A stretch of DNA of 13,479 nt from Thermoplasmatota archaeon (GTDB lineage Archaea; Thermoplasmatota; E2; DHVEG-1). The stretch is from contig JAUWIE010000002.1 in assembly GCA_030605515.1 (NCBI GenBank), positions 1 to 13,479 of the forward strand, written 5' to 3'. Position numbers and translations under genes: made by a program. Below, one piece after another: positions 5,688-13,479 of the stretch. Under the pieces are notes generated by a model. That model did not search any database. It was not told the origin of the DNA and saw only the letters and a program-made list of their open reading frames with translations. Every line of letters starts with the position of its first letter. Position 1 is the first letter of the stretch.

Positions 5688-7019
5688 ATGAGAAAAAATG
5701 TACTAGTTCTTGGAGCTGGCATGGTTTCAAGACCACTTGTTAGGTATCTTCTCGATCAACCAGATTTTACTGTTACAATGGCAAGCCGCACAGTTAGTAA
5801 AGCTGAAAGAATCATCAATTGTCATCCTGATGGAAAAGCAATATCTCTAAATGTTGATGATGAAGAAAAGATGGAAGAACTCGTTTCTAAAGCAGATATT
5901 ACTGTTAGTCTTCTTCCCTATACATATCATGTAAAAGTTGCAGATATGTGTATAAATCACAAAAAACACCTTGTTACTACTTCTTATGTAAGTGATGAAA
6001 TGAGATCGTTAGATACAAAAGCAAGAGATTCTGATGTTCTTCTACTAAATGAATGCGGTCTTGATCCAGGTATTGATCATATGTCTGCAATGAGAATAAT
6101 CCATAATATTGAAGCGAAAGGTGGAAAGGTTGTAAGTTTTAGATCAACAACTGGTGCTCTACCATCTCATGAGGCAAATAATAATCCTTTTGGATATAAG
6201 TTTTCATGGGCACCACGCGGTGTACTATTAGCATCAAAAAATCCTTCTAAATGGTTACAAAATGGAAAAATTGTATCATATCCAGGTGAGCAGTTATTTG
6301 AAAACTATACAATTCAGGATGTACCTGGAGTAGGTTCTTTTGAGAATTATCCAAATAGAGATTCAGTACCTTATAAAGAAATATATGGACTTAAAGACGC
6401 TCATACCGTTTATCGTGGAACATTTAGAATGACTGGCTGGTGTGAGACAATGAGAAAGATTGTAGCCCTTGGTTGGCTTTCTGAAAATCCTTTAAAAGAT
6501 TTTTCAGGAAAAACTTATGCAGATGTTACCAGAAAACTTATTGGAGCCGCACAGGATGAAAATCTATCAAATGCAACTGCAAACTATCTTAATATCGAAG
6601 GATATTCAACAGTAATAAAGAGACTTGAATGGCTGGGATTATTTGATAATATAAAACTTCCTGATGATAAAGATAACCCTCTTGATTATTTGAACGTTTT
6701 AACAATAAATAAAATGATACTTGATGATAACGAGCGTGATATGGTAGTCATGCATCATGAATTCATTGCAAAATACCCATCTAAAAAAGAATATATAACT
6801 TCAACTTTAGTTGATTATGGCATTCTAAATAATGACTCTGCAATTGCAAGAACCGTAGGCCTTCCAGCTGCTATGGCTGTTAAGATGATATTAAATAATA
6901 ATATCACGGAAACTGGTGTTCATATTCCAGTGATTCCTGAGATATATAATCCAATATTAAACGAATTAGAAACAATGAACATAAAATTTATTGAAAAAAC
7001 TAAAAACCTTAGCTCATAA
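5688..7019 (+). CDS. Saccharopine dehydrogenase, glutamate-forming (LYS9-like)
   Basis: The enzyme splits saccharopine into glutamate and 2-aminoadipate 6-semialdehyde with NAD(P)+, or the reverse. The 443 residues match the usual length of yeast Lys9 and of the dehydrogenase half of animal/plant aminoadipic semialdehyde synthase. Visible marks are the Rossmann start NVLVLGAGMVSRPLV (Gly9, Gly11), DITVSLLPYTYHVKVA, NECGLDPGIDHMSAM (residues 121-134), FRSTTGALPSHEANNNPFGY, YRGTFRMTGWCETM (around residue 246), and a C-terminal helical part with GLPAAMAVKMIL. There is no signal peptide. The start at ATG 5688 follows from the GGAGG site. Being directly downstream of the reductase gene, it completes the saccharopine couple as two separate polypeptides. 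Whether lysine is made or degraded cannot be told from these two genes. Confidence 0.92.
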   Translation: MRKNVLVLGAGMVSRPLVRYLLDQPDFTVTMASRTVSKAERIINCHPDGKAISLNVDDEEKMEELVSKADITVSLLPYTYHVKVADMCINHKKHLVTTSYVSDEMRSLDTKARDSDVLLLNECGLDPGIDHMSAMRIIHNIEAKGGKVVSFRSTTGALPSHEANNNPFGYKFSWAPRGVLLASKNPSKWLQNGKIVSYPGEQLFENYTIQDVPGVGSFENYPNRDSVPYKEIYGLKDAHTVYRGTFRMTGWCETMRKIVALGWLSENPLKDFSGKTYADVTRKLIGAAQDENLSNATANYLNIEGYSTVIKRLEWLGLFDNIKLPDDKDNPLDYLNVLTINKMILDDNERDMVVMHHEFIAKYPSKKEYITSTLVDYGILNNDSAIARTVGLPAAMAVKMILNNNITETGVHIPVIPEIYNPILNELETMNIKFIEKTKNLSS

Positions 7020-7081
7020 TTCTATTAATAATAAATTGAGCATTGTTTCTTATTTTCGACTAATTTCTATAAAAAAACTAC

Positions 7082-7088
7082 TTTTTTT
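7082..7088 (+). terminator. Oligo-T terminator after the saccharopine genes
   Basis: Seven T in a row about 60 bases after the dehydrogenase stop fit archaeal U-tract termination. The rest of 7020-7180 is very AT-rich with further short T and A runs and no gene that I can support. Confidence 0.38.
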
Positions 7089-7181
7089 AAATAAAAATAA
7101 GAATCATTTTTCTGATTAAAAAATCCAAAAAAACCTTATTATCACTGATTAATTTACTAAAATAACACACATTACATAAAA

Positions 7182-7193
7182 ATATTTAAATAT
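7182..7193 (+). promoter_or_regulatory. TATA-like box of the C25 peptidase gene
   Basis: ATATTTAAATAT is a 12-base perfect palindrome centred about 55 bases before the ATG at 7243. A transcript start about 26 bases on (near 7214) would leave a 28-base leader containing GGAAGAGGG (7231-7239), the ribosome site. Confidence 0.45.
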
Positions 7194-7208
7194 CATGAAT
7201 GACAAATA

Positions 7209-7220
7209 TTAACATGTTAA
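7209..7220. promoter_or_regulatory. Perfect 12-base palindrome at the predicted transcript start of the peptidase gene
   Basis: TTAACATGTTAA is perfectly self-complementary and sits where transcription of the downstream gene is predicted to begin, a typical place for a repressor operator. No regulator is known from this window, so this is only a candidate. Confidence 0.3.
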
Positions 7221-7242
7221 CATTTTACATGGAAGAGGGAAA

Positions 7243-10200
7243 ATGAAAAAAAATAAAAAAAGTAATATAATATTAAAAGCAGGGAGTACCAAAATCATTT
7301 CATTGTTAACAACTACTTTTGTTATACTAGCCATATTCCAAATAAATGTATTAGGGGAAGACGAAAATACTAATAATAGAATAACTCAAACAAAAGAATT
7401 TTCTTTTTCTAGACCAAATTTAGTATATACGGAAAATAATCTTGTTGAACTAGAAATTGCAGAAACATCGTCAAAACTAATGGAACAAAGAAAACCCGTA
7501 TTACCGCATCTCATTTATACTTTTGAACTTCCATTTGATGCAATAAATCTTAAGATTGAATTTTCACACTCACCAATGGAATATATCTCTCTTAAAGAGG
7601 AAACAAGACTTATACCTGGACCAATTCCTAAATTATTAAAACAAAATATTAGGGATTATCCACTTCTTGAAGGTTTAATAGGCCTTCTATCAAAAATAGC
7701 ATCGAAGATAAACACAAAAGCAGATACTACATCTCTAGATAATCCAGAATACGTTGATCCATTTGATGAAACTATATATAATTCTAGAGAACCATATGGA
7801 GAACCTTTCAATTATGAAATATCTGTAGGTCGTAACCCAATTAACAATCAACTCACTACTTTCATTGAAACAACTATAACACCATGTACATTTTTATCTG
7901 TATCAACTGGTAAACTCAAATATTTCACAAAGGCAACCATAAATGTATCATATACACCCCCAACACTTACATTAAGCGAAGAGAAGGATGAATATGATCT
8001 ATTGATTTTAACAGCAGATAACTACATAAATGACCTCCAGCCTCTCTTGGCACATAAAGAAAAGATGGGTCTTAAAACAAAACTAGTACCACTAAAAGAT
8101 GTTTATAATAGAAAATATTTCGATTGTAGTAACGCAAGGGATAATGCAGAAAGAATAAAACTCTTCATATACAACGCTATAATTGATTGGAAGATTACAT
8201 ATGTTATGCTAGTTGGCGGATATCGGACTTTCTTTGGATTTAATAGACCGAAAATGCTGTTTCCAATTAGATTTTCTCATTTAGCTGACGTTTTAGAGGA
8301 TGGTTATGCAACGGATCAATATTACTCTTGTTGCATACGCAAAGATGGAGATGATAATGTTTTTGATAGTTGGGATTCTAATAGAAATGGAATATTTGCA
8401 GAATGGAATGATATAGGTTTTGATATATATGATATAAAACCTGATGTATTTCTTGGAAGACTTGCATGTAGAAACAAAATTGAAGTCTGCACTGTTGTTG
8501 ATAAAATAATCAACTATGAAGCAAATTCTTCAATACGGAAATCAGAATGGTTTAATAGAATGTTAACAGTCACAGGAGATGGATTTGCAGTTGATTTTAA
8601 ATTTCCTTTTTTCAGTTGGGATACAAAAGTGGTTCCATCTGGAAAATATATAATTTCTGCACAGAGTCGAAAACGTGATGAAAAAGATGTTGTGGGTCCA
8701 ATTGATAGCATTACAGTAAATGTTGATCACTTAGCTGAATGTTCAAAAATTGAATTTTATGAGGATGATCATCTAAAAATTGAAAAATTAAATCCAAATC
8801 AAGAAACCACATACCCTGGGAAACCTGTTGCTGAAATTGTTATACCTCAAGATGGCGATATCCTTGGTAAGAGTGATGTCAACTATATTCCACCAGAGGC
8901 ATACCATGGCTATAAATGGGCACCTGTTTCATACAATGAAGGCATAATAAAAATTAGAGTAAAATCATATGATCCCTCACCTCAAGAAACCGGCGATAGA
9001 GGATCGCATACACAGGTCAGATGCTGGATAAATAACACTTATGACGAAGTAGTTGGAGGCAATATCAATAAATGGAGATTTGCAGAATGTTGGTATGAGG
9101 GAGAAGTTGAATGTCTATATGCAATTGATAAAATAAATAAAAATATGCCATCCTTCAATTTTACAAAGCTTCATACTTCAAATGGCAAATTCTCTTGTAT
9201 GGGTGATGTTCTTGATGAGTTCAGTAAAGGTTATGGTCTAGTTTATTTTGCTGGACATAGTTGTTGCCTTTATTGGGGTGATCATCTTCCAGGTATTCCT
9301 GGTGGTCGTGATGATGGACAAATCAATGGAATTGCAGGTGTAAACATTGCAGCGGGTTTGAATCGATATGCTCGAGAAGAAGGCGATCCATTTTTCCCGA
9401 TTGATACATTAACCAATGGAGAAAAGCTTCCAGTGTTTATGCTTAGTGGCTGCCATAGTGGTCAATTTGATACAAGCCTTATGAGAATTCTTGCAGATCC
9501 ATATAAATCACTTTTTGGTATCAACCGAGGAGTTTATGGAGCTTGGGCACCTGAGGGAATGGCATGGTGGCTTGTCCGAGCTTCAAATGGTGGCTCTATA
9601 GCAACTCTAGGATTCACTGGATATGGATATGGAATTGCTGGTAGATTTGCTCCACATGCTGTAAGCGGTTTTCTCAGTACTAGATTTTTACAATCTTATG
9701 CTGAAGGTATTGAAAATCTTGGAGCTGTGCATGTCGCTGCTCTTAATAAATACTCAAGAGAATTTAAAATCCATAAGGATAATGTTATTCGTAAACATTT
9801 TGAGTCATTTGTCCTCCTTGGAGATCCAAGTTTAAAAATTGGTGGATATTCTACAGAGATGATGCGTCTAGATAATAATGAGGAATCTGACAAAGAGAAT
9901 GCTACTATTGGACAAATTCACCTTACTGATTCAAAAACAGTAACCACTACAATCTTCAATTGTGGTGCATCATGCTATACTCGAGGAGCTAAATGGGTAA
10001 TTGAGTTAGAAGGGGTAAGCCCTCTTGGAGAATTTATATCAAGTAGCCCAATAATCCAATCTATATTGAAAGGACGTGTTCTAAAAGGAAGATTAACCTC
10101 TGATGTCACATACATATGCCCTGGAGAATCCCAGGAGATAAATACATCATCCAATCCTTCATTTGGTATTGGGCATATAATGGTTACAGTAAAAGTTCAT

Positions 10201-10290
10201 TCAGGAATTGATGGAAAGATTATTGCAGAAAAATCAGAAGATGGTTTCTTATTAGGCAATTATTTATTGTTATCTCATAGTGAAGAATAA
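7243..10290 (+). CDS. Secreted C25 (gingipain-like) cysteine peptidase
   Basis: The 1015-residue protein has a basic N-terminus and a hydrophobic signal segment (IISLLTTTFVILAIF, residues 18-32), with cleavage likely near residue 38, so it should be exported. A beta-rich propeptide-like region follows to about residue 250. The C25 unit begins at YDLLILTADNYI (residue 251) and has TYVMLVGG, ATDQYYS, the calcium-loop-like DSNRNGIFAEWND (from Asp378) and DVFLGRLACRN. The catalytic dyad is His672 in YFAGHSCC and Cys737 in LSGCHSGQFD; the domain closes with FVLLGDPSLKIGGY. About 170 residues (roughly 452-625) interrupt the catalytic unit and look like a beta-sandwich plus linker. The C-terminal 150 residues look like another beta domain; no membrane or sorting anchor is visible. 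GAGG in GGAAGAGGG supports the start. It probably degrades extracellular protein; cleavage specificity is unknown. Confidence 0.88.
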   Translation: MKKNKKSNIILKAGSTKIISLLTTTFVILAIFQINVLGEDENTNNRITQTKEFSFSRPNLVYTENNLVELEIAETSSKLMEQRKPVLPHLIYTFELPFDAINLKIEFSHSPMEYISLKEETRLIPGPIPKLLKQNIRDYPLLEGLIGLLSKIASKINTKADTTSLDNPEYVDPFDETIYNSREPYGEPFNYEISVGRNPINNQLTTFIETTITPCTFLSVSTGKLKYFTKATINVSYTPPTLTLSEEKDEYDLLILTADNYINDLQPLLAHKEKMGLKTKLVPLKDVYNRKYFDCSNARDNAERIKLFIYNAIIDWKITYVMLVGGYRTFFGFNRPKMLFPIRFSHLADVLEDGYATDQYYSCCIRKDGDDNVFDSWDSNRNGIFAEWNDIGFDIYDIKPDVFLGRLACRNKIEVCTVVDKIINYEANSSIRKSEWFNRMLTVTGDGFAVDFKFPFFSWDTKVVPSGKYIISAQSRKRDEKDVVGPIDSITVNVDHLAECSKIEFYEDDHLKIEKLNPNQETTYPGKPVAEIVIPQDGDILGKSDVNYIPPEAYHGYKWAPVSYNEGIIKIRVKSYDPSPQETGDRGSHTQVRCWINNTYDEVVGGNINKWRFAECWYEGEVECLYAIDKINKNMPSFNFTKLHTSNGKFSCMGDVLDEFSKGYGLVYFAGHSCCLYWGDHLPGIPGGRDDGQINGIAGVNIAAGLNRYAREEGDPFFPIDTLTNGEKLPVFMLSGCHSGQFDTSLMRILADPYKSLFGINRGVYGAWAPEGMAWWLVRASNGGSIATLGFTGYGYGIAGRFAPHAVSGFLSTRFLQSYAEGIENLGAVHVAALNKYSREFKIHKDNVIRKHFESFVLLGDPSLKIGGYSTEMMRLDNNEESDKENATIGQIHLTDSKTVTTTIFNCGASCYTRGAKWVIELEGVSPLGEFISSSPIIQSILKGRVLKGRLTSDVTYICPGESQEINTSSNPSFGIGHIMVTVKVHSGIDGKIIAEKSEDGFLLGNYLLLSHSEE

Positions 10291-10407
10291 AATTTATCTT
10301 CTTTAACCTGATTACTCAAACAATACCCTAGTATAGAAATATAGACATCCCATCATAAAATTGTAATATAAATAGCACCAATATAATTAAGTTACTGAAT
10401 AGCACAA

Positions 10408-10466
10408 CATTTAAATACAATGTGAGATATATTAGCCCAAATAAAAATCTTAAATATATATAAAAC
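10408..10466 (+). promoter_or_regulatory. Promoter region of the large surface-protein gene
   Basis: Two TATA-like boxes are visible: CATTTAAATAC (10408-10418) and TTAAATATATATAAAA around 10450-10465. The first would give a leader of about 50 bases including the ribosome site AGGGGG (10474-10479). The second would start transcription only a few bases before the ATG at 10490, cutting off that site, so the first is more likely. The remainder of 10291-10489 is AT-rich without a gene. Confidence 0.38.
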
Positions 10467-10489
10467 ATATTATAGGGGGCAAACAAATT

Positions 10490-13479
10490 ATGAAAAGAAA
10501 AGAAATAAATAAAATAAATAATAATTTTAAGGCTGTTTTAGCACTTGCTGTTACTCTAGCACTTGTTATGCCTGGGTCAGCAGTTTTTGTTGCTAACTTG
10601 GATAACCAACCAGAAATTAGACCACTTGATAACGGAATGATGTGGATAGACGATATGGATGTCGTAGCTGGTTCAAGCTACACTGTTATGGTAAATGGTA
10701 CATGGCCAGTAACTATAGCAGGATTTAGTATTGGATTGCATTATGATCCATCTCAAATCGAAATTAATATATCAGATCAAGCTGCTATGAAACTTGGTAC
10801 GATTTCAAGCACTGCATTTATTTTCTCACCAATTCTACCAGCACCAGGTGAATTCTCACTTGGAGTAGCATGGTTCCCAGGATCATATCCAACTGCAGGA
10901 ACAGGCGTACTCGTCAATTTACCTATAACTGTAAATACTACTGCAACTAATGGTCTTACATTATTAGATCTTGGTATATTTGGCGGTACACCACCAGTTG
11001 AATGTGCATGGTCAGATCAAGATAATATCGTGATTTATCCTGATGTTCTTGATGATGGTAACTTAACTATATCTGGTGGAATAGAACCAAATATTCCTCC
11101 TGTTGCGAATGATGATTCGTATAGTACTGATGAGGATACAACTCTTAATGTTGCAGCATCTGGTGTCCTAGCTAATGATGTTGATACTGATGGTCCTAGT
11201 GCGCTTACTGCTGTTCTTGATACTGATGTAAGTGATGGAACTCTTTTATTGAATTCTGATGGATCATTTGATTATACTCCTGATGCTGATTGGAATGGTA
11301 TTGACAGTTTTACATATCTTGCTTATGATGGCGAAGATTATTCCTCTGCTGCTACTGTAACTATTACGGTAAATAACATAAATGATGTTCCAGTTGCAGA
11401 AGATGATTCGTATAGTACTGATGAGGATACAACTCTTAATGTTGCAGCATCTGGTGTACTTGGTAATGATAGTGATTTTGATGGTCCTAGTGCGCTTACT
11501 GCTGTTCTTGATACTGATGTAAGTGATGGAACTCTTTTATTGAATTCTGATGGATCATTTGATTATACTCCTGATGCTGATTGGAATGGTGTTGACAGTT
11601 TTACATATCTTGCTTATGATGGCGCTGATTCCGACTTAGCTACTGTGACAATTACAGTTAATGCTATAAATGATGCACCTGAAGCACCACATACTCCAAT
11701 TCCAGGTGATGGTGCAGTTGACGTTTCAGTTACAGCAGGTCTTAGCTGGAGTTGTAATGATCCCGATGGTGACTTATTAACCTATGATGTATACTTTGGA
11801 GATGTTAGTTCTCCACCTTTGGTTTCAAGTGGTCAATCAGGTGAGAGTTATGATCCACCTGGTGATATGAACTATGCAACTCCTTATTACTGGAGAATAG
11901 TTGCTTGGGATCCAATTGGTGAGAGTGCTAGTGGTCCAGAGTGGGGTTTTGCTACCTCTGCAGCACCATTATATCCACCAGTAGTTGATGATATCCCTGA
12001 TCAAACTATTGCTGAAGGAAGCACATTTACTTCAATTAATCTTGATGATTATGTTGAAGATCTTGATACTCCTGATGATCAGATAACCTGGACATTTAGT
12101 GGAAATGTAGAACTTAATGTATTCTTAACTGCTCGTATAGCAACAATTACAGTTCCACACGTTGATTGGAATGGTGCAGAAACAGTAACCTTTATCGCAA
12201 CTGATCCAAATTTACTATGGGATTCTGATGATGCTACGTTTACAGTTACAGGCGTCAATGATGTTCCTGATGCGCCAATAGGTCCTGATCCGTTTGATGG
12301 TGAAACTGATGTAAGTCTTAATGCTGTATTGAGTGTTGATGTCTCTGATATCGATGGTGATCCTCTTGATGTTAGCTTCTATGATGACTTTGATGATAGT
12401 CTTATAGGAACTGATACTGGTGTTGCTAGCGGTTCTCGTGCTTCTGTTGTTTGGAGTGGCCTGGATATTAGCACTATTTATTCTTGGTATGCAGTTGCTT
12501 TTGATGGAGAATATACTGCTACATCTGCGACATGGAGCTTTACTACAACTAGCAGTAGTCGTATTAGTGTTATTCCTGATTTACAAGACGCTAGTGCAGG
12601 TGGAACTTTCACTGTGGATATCTATGTTGAACCTGGTGTACCAATTAACGGTGTTGAGTTAAGACTTAATTTCGATGCTAGCTTAGTACAAGCAGACTTG
12701 GTTACTGAAGGAGACCTCTTTGATCCTCCATATAATACATTCTTTGTACCGGGTACTATCGATAATGTCGGTGGATCAATCACAGGAATTTACGGTCTTA
12801 CTGTTCCTGCTACGAATGTTGTTTCTGATGCTGGTACATTTTGTACTATCAGTTTCACAGCACTACAAGTACTTGGTTTATCAGCTTTGAAAATCATTGA
12901 TGCTGGTTTAACAAACATCGATGGAGTATATGTTGATCCATTAGAGGTTATTGATGGTGCTGTTCGAGTAATTGATACAACCGCGCCAACAATTGTTGAT
13001 AACAGCCCAGTTTCAGGTACCACAGGTGATCCTTATACATTTGCTGCTTCCGTTACAGATAATATTGACCCACCAAGTGATCTTACGGTAATGGTCGGCT
13101 GGAGTCATGGTGGACTAGGAGGCTATGATCCAATGGTACTTATAGGCGGATCTGACTTCGAACTCACTGTTACCCTTGATCATGATGTCAGTGATATGAG
13201 CTATACAATATATGCTGAGGACTTAAGTGCTCAAAGTAGTATGACACCAACAACATATGTAACAGTCACCGATAACGATGCACCAGTGCTTAGCAATGAT
13301 CAGACTGATATAGCAGGTACAACTGGTGAAGACATAACATTCCAGGTTGATGATGAGGATATCATTGGCATTGAACACGTCTATGTATACTGGAGGAATG
13401 CTGGTGAAGCCTCTTATTCACGACAAGAGATGACATTTGGCAGCTGCATAACATACTCTTGGATAAAAACAATTGATAT
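10490..13479 (+). CDS. Large secreted repeat protein with cohesin-like, cadherin/VCBS-like and Fn3/Ig-like domains (3' end beyond the window)
   Basis: The frame is open from the ATG at 10490 (preceded by AGGGGG 10 bases upstream) to the right edge, at least 996 residues. Residues 1-36 form a signal peptide (basic start, then AVLALAVTLALVMPGSAVF). By eye the domains are: a cohesin-like beta-sandwich (about 50-198, with VVAGSSYTV and GFSIGLHYDPSQIEI); two almost identical cadherin/VCBS-type repeats (from 208 and 305, each with DEDTTLNVAASGVL and GSFDYTPDADWNG); an Fn3-like module (396-490, YYWRIVAWD); a cadherin-like module (494-593); a second Fn3-like module (594-690); a clearer cohesin-like domain (691-829, GVELRLNFDASLV); and at least two Ig-like modules beyond 830. 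It is rich in Asp, Thr, Ser and Gly and poor in Lys, typical of calcium-binding cell-surface or adhesion proteins. It may bind dockerin-bearing partners or other surface proteins; this is inference. Confidence 0.85.
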   Translation, partial: MKRKEINKINNNFKAVLALAVTLALVMPGSAVFVANLDNQPEIRPLDNGMMWIDDMDVVAGSSYTVMVNGTWPVTIAGFSIGLHYDPSQIEINISDQAAMKLGTISSTAFIFSPILPAPGEFSLGVAWFPGSYPTAGTGVLVNLPITVNTTATNGLTLLDLGIFGGTPPVECAWSDQDNIVIYPDVLDDGNLTISGGIEPNIPPVANDDSYSTDEDTTLNVAASGVLANDVDTDGPSALTAVLDTDVSDGTLLLNSDGSFDYTPDADWNGIDSFTYLAYDGEDYSSAATVTITVNNINDVPVAEDDSYSTDEDTTLNVAASGVLGNDSDFDGPSALTAVLDTDVSDGTLLLNSDGSFDYTPDADWNGVDSFTYLAYDGADSDLATVTITVNAINDAPEAPHTPIPGDGAVDVSVTAGLSWSCNDPDGDLLTYDVYFGDVSSPPLVSSGQSGESYDPPGDMNYATPYYWRIVAWDPIGESASGPEWGFATSAAPLYPPVVDDIPDQTIAEGSTFTSINLDDYVEDLDTPDDQITWTFSGNVELNVFLTARIATITVPHVDWNGAETVTFIATDPNLLWDSDDATFTVTGVNDVPDAPIGPDPFDGETDVSLNAVLSVDVSDIDGDPLDVSFYDDFDDSLIGTDTGVASGSRASVVWSGLDISTIYSWYAVAFDGEYTATSATWSFTTTSSSRISVIPDLQDASAGGTFTVDIYVEPGVPINGVELRLNFDASLVQADLVTEGDLFDPPYNTFFVPGTIDNVGGSITGIYGLTVPATNVVSDAGTFCTISFTALQVLGLSALKIIDAGLTNIDGVYVDPLEVIDGAVRVIDTTAPTIVDNSPVSGTTGDPYTFAASVTDNIDPPSDLTVMVGWSHGGLGGYDPMVLIGGSDFELTVTLDHDVSDMSYTIYAEDLSAQSSMTPTTYVTVTDNDAPVLSNDQTDIAGTTGEDITFQVDDEDIIGIEHVYVYWRNAGEASYSRQEMTFGSCITYSWIKTID
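11111..11333 (+). repeat. First copy of a near-identical intragenic direct repeat (cadherin/VCBS module)
   Basis: This 223-base segment recurs 291 bases (97 codons) downstream with eight mismatches by my count, about 96% identity. It begins GATGATTCGTATAGTACTGA and encodes residues 208-281 of the surface protein. Seven of the mismatches cluster in 32 bases around the GVLAND part. Confidence 0.9.
11402..11624 (+). repeat. Second copy of the intragenic direct repeat
   Basis: This copy encodes residues 305-378. It differs from the first at four amino acids (Ala to Gly, Val to Ser, Thr to Phe, Ile to Val), and about 100 bases in its centre are identical at the DNA level. The flanks outside the unit are less similar, so the duplicated piece is close to one domain. 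Confidence 0.9.

Noticed and set aside
8322..8711. Minus-strand frames inside the peptidase gene
   Set aside because: They are opposite-strand shadows of a well-supported C25 coding region.
12420..13023. Open frames inside the large surface-protein gene (12420-12662 plus, 12790-13023 minus)
   Set aside because: They lie in other frames of a long repetitive coding region and lack ribosome sites or recognisable products.

Overview
The window reads as AT-rich archaeal DNA, most likely from an uncultivated, protein-degrading lineage such as Thermoplasmatota (the MBG-D/Thermoprofundales type). This placement is inferred from gene content, not from a marker gene. The supporting observations are: TATA-like boxes about 25 bases before gene or transcript starts, purine-rich Shine-Dalgarno sites, an archaeal/eukaryotic-type (eRF1-fold) release-factor paralogue, a secreted C25 (gingipain-like) peptidase, and a giant secreted cohesin/cadherin-like repeat protein.

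Left part (1-3100). The window opens inside a Hanks-type Ser/Thr kinase whose 5' end is cut off. Facing it on the minus strand, with overlapping stop codons, are the remains of a RecB-family PD-(D/E)XK nuclease. It has lost its N-terminus, carries one extra base that shifts the frame, and has two in-frame stops, yet its catalytic core, C-terminal cysteine motif and C-terminal helix are still readable. Next come two small proteins of unknown function (1653-1850 plus, 1964-2179 minus). They are followed by a second PD-(D/E)XK protein of Cas4/Dna2 type on the minus strand (2269-3086). It reads in two frames that join inside a predicted two-helix membrane hairpin, so it is either frameshifted in the genome or the assembly lacks one G.

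Middle part (3100-7020). A divergent promoter region separates the Cas4-like gene from a rightward series: an eRF1-fold release-factor paralogue of the VLRF1/Vms1 type (GGCSQ instead of GGQ), then two adjacent genes that are the separate halves of animal/plant aminoadipic semialdehyde synthase. These are lysine-ketoglutarate reductase and glutamate-forming saccharopine dehydrogenase. Together they interconvert lysine and aminoadipate semialdehyde through saccharopine; the direction (degradation or synthesis) cannot be read from the sequence.

Right part (7020-13479). Two long secreted proteins follow in the same direction, each with its own upstream AT-rich promoter-like sequence. The first is a 1015-residue C25-family cysteine peptidase with an unusual domain-sized insertion inside the catalytic unit. 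The second is an open-ended surface protein (at least 996 residues) with two cohesin-like domains, two nearly identical cadherin/VCBS-type repeats, Fn3-like modules and Ig-like modules. A plausible theme, by inference, is extracellular protein breakdown coupled to intracellular amino-acid catabolism.

I found no rRNA, tRNA, CRISPR array, insertion sequence or attachment site. Gene-free stretches over 100 bases are 1851-1963, 3087-3197, 7020-7242 and 10291-10489; what I see in them is listed.
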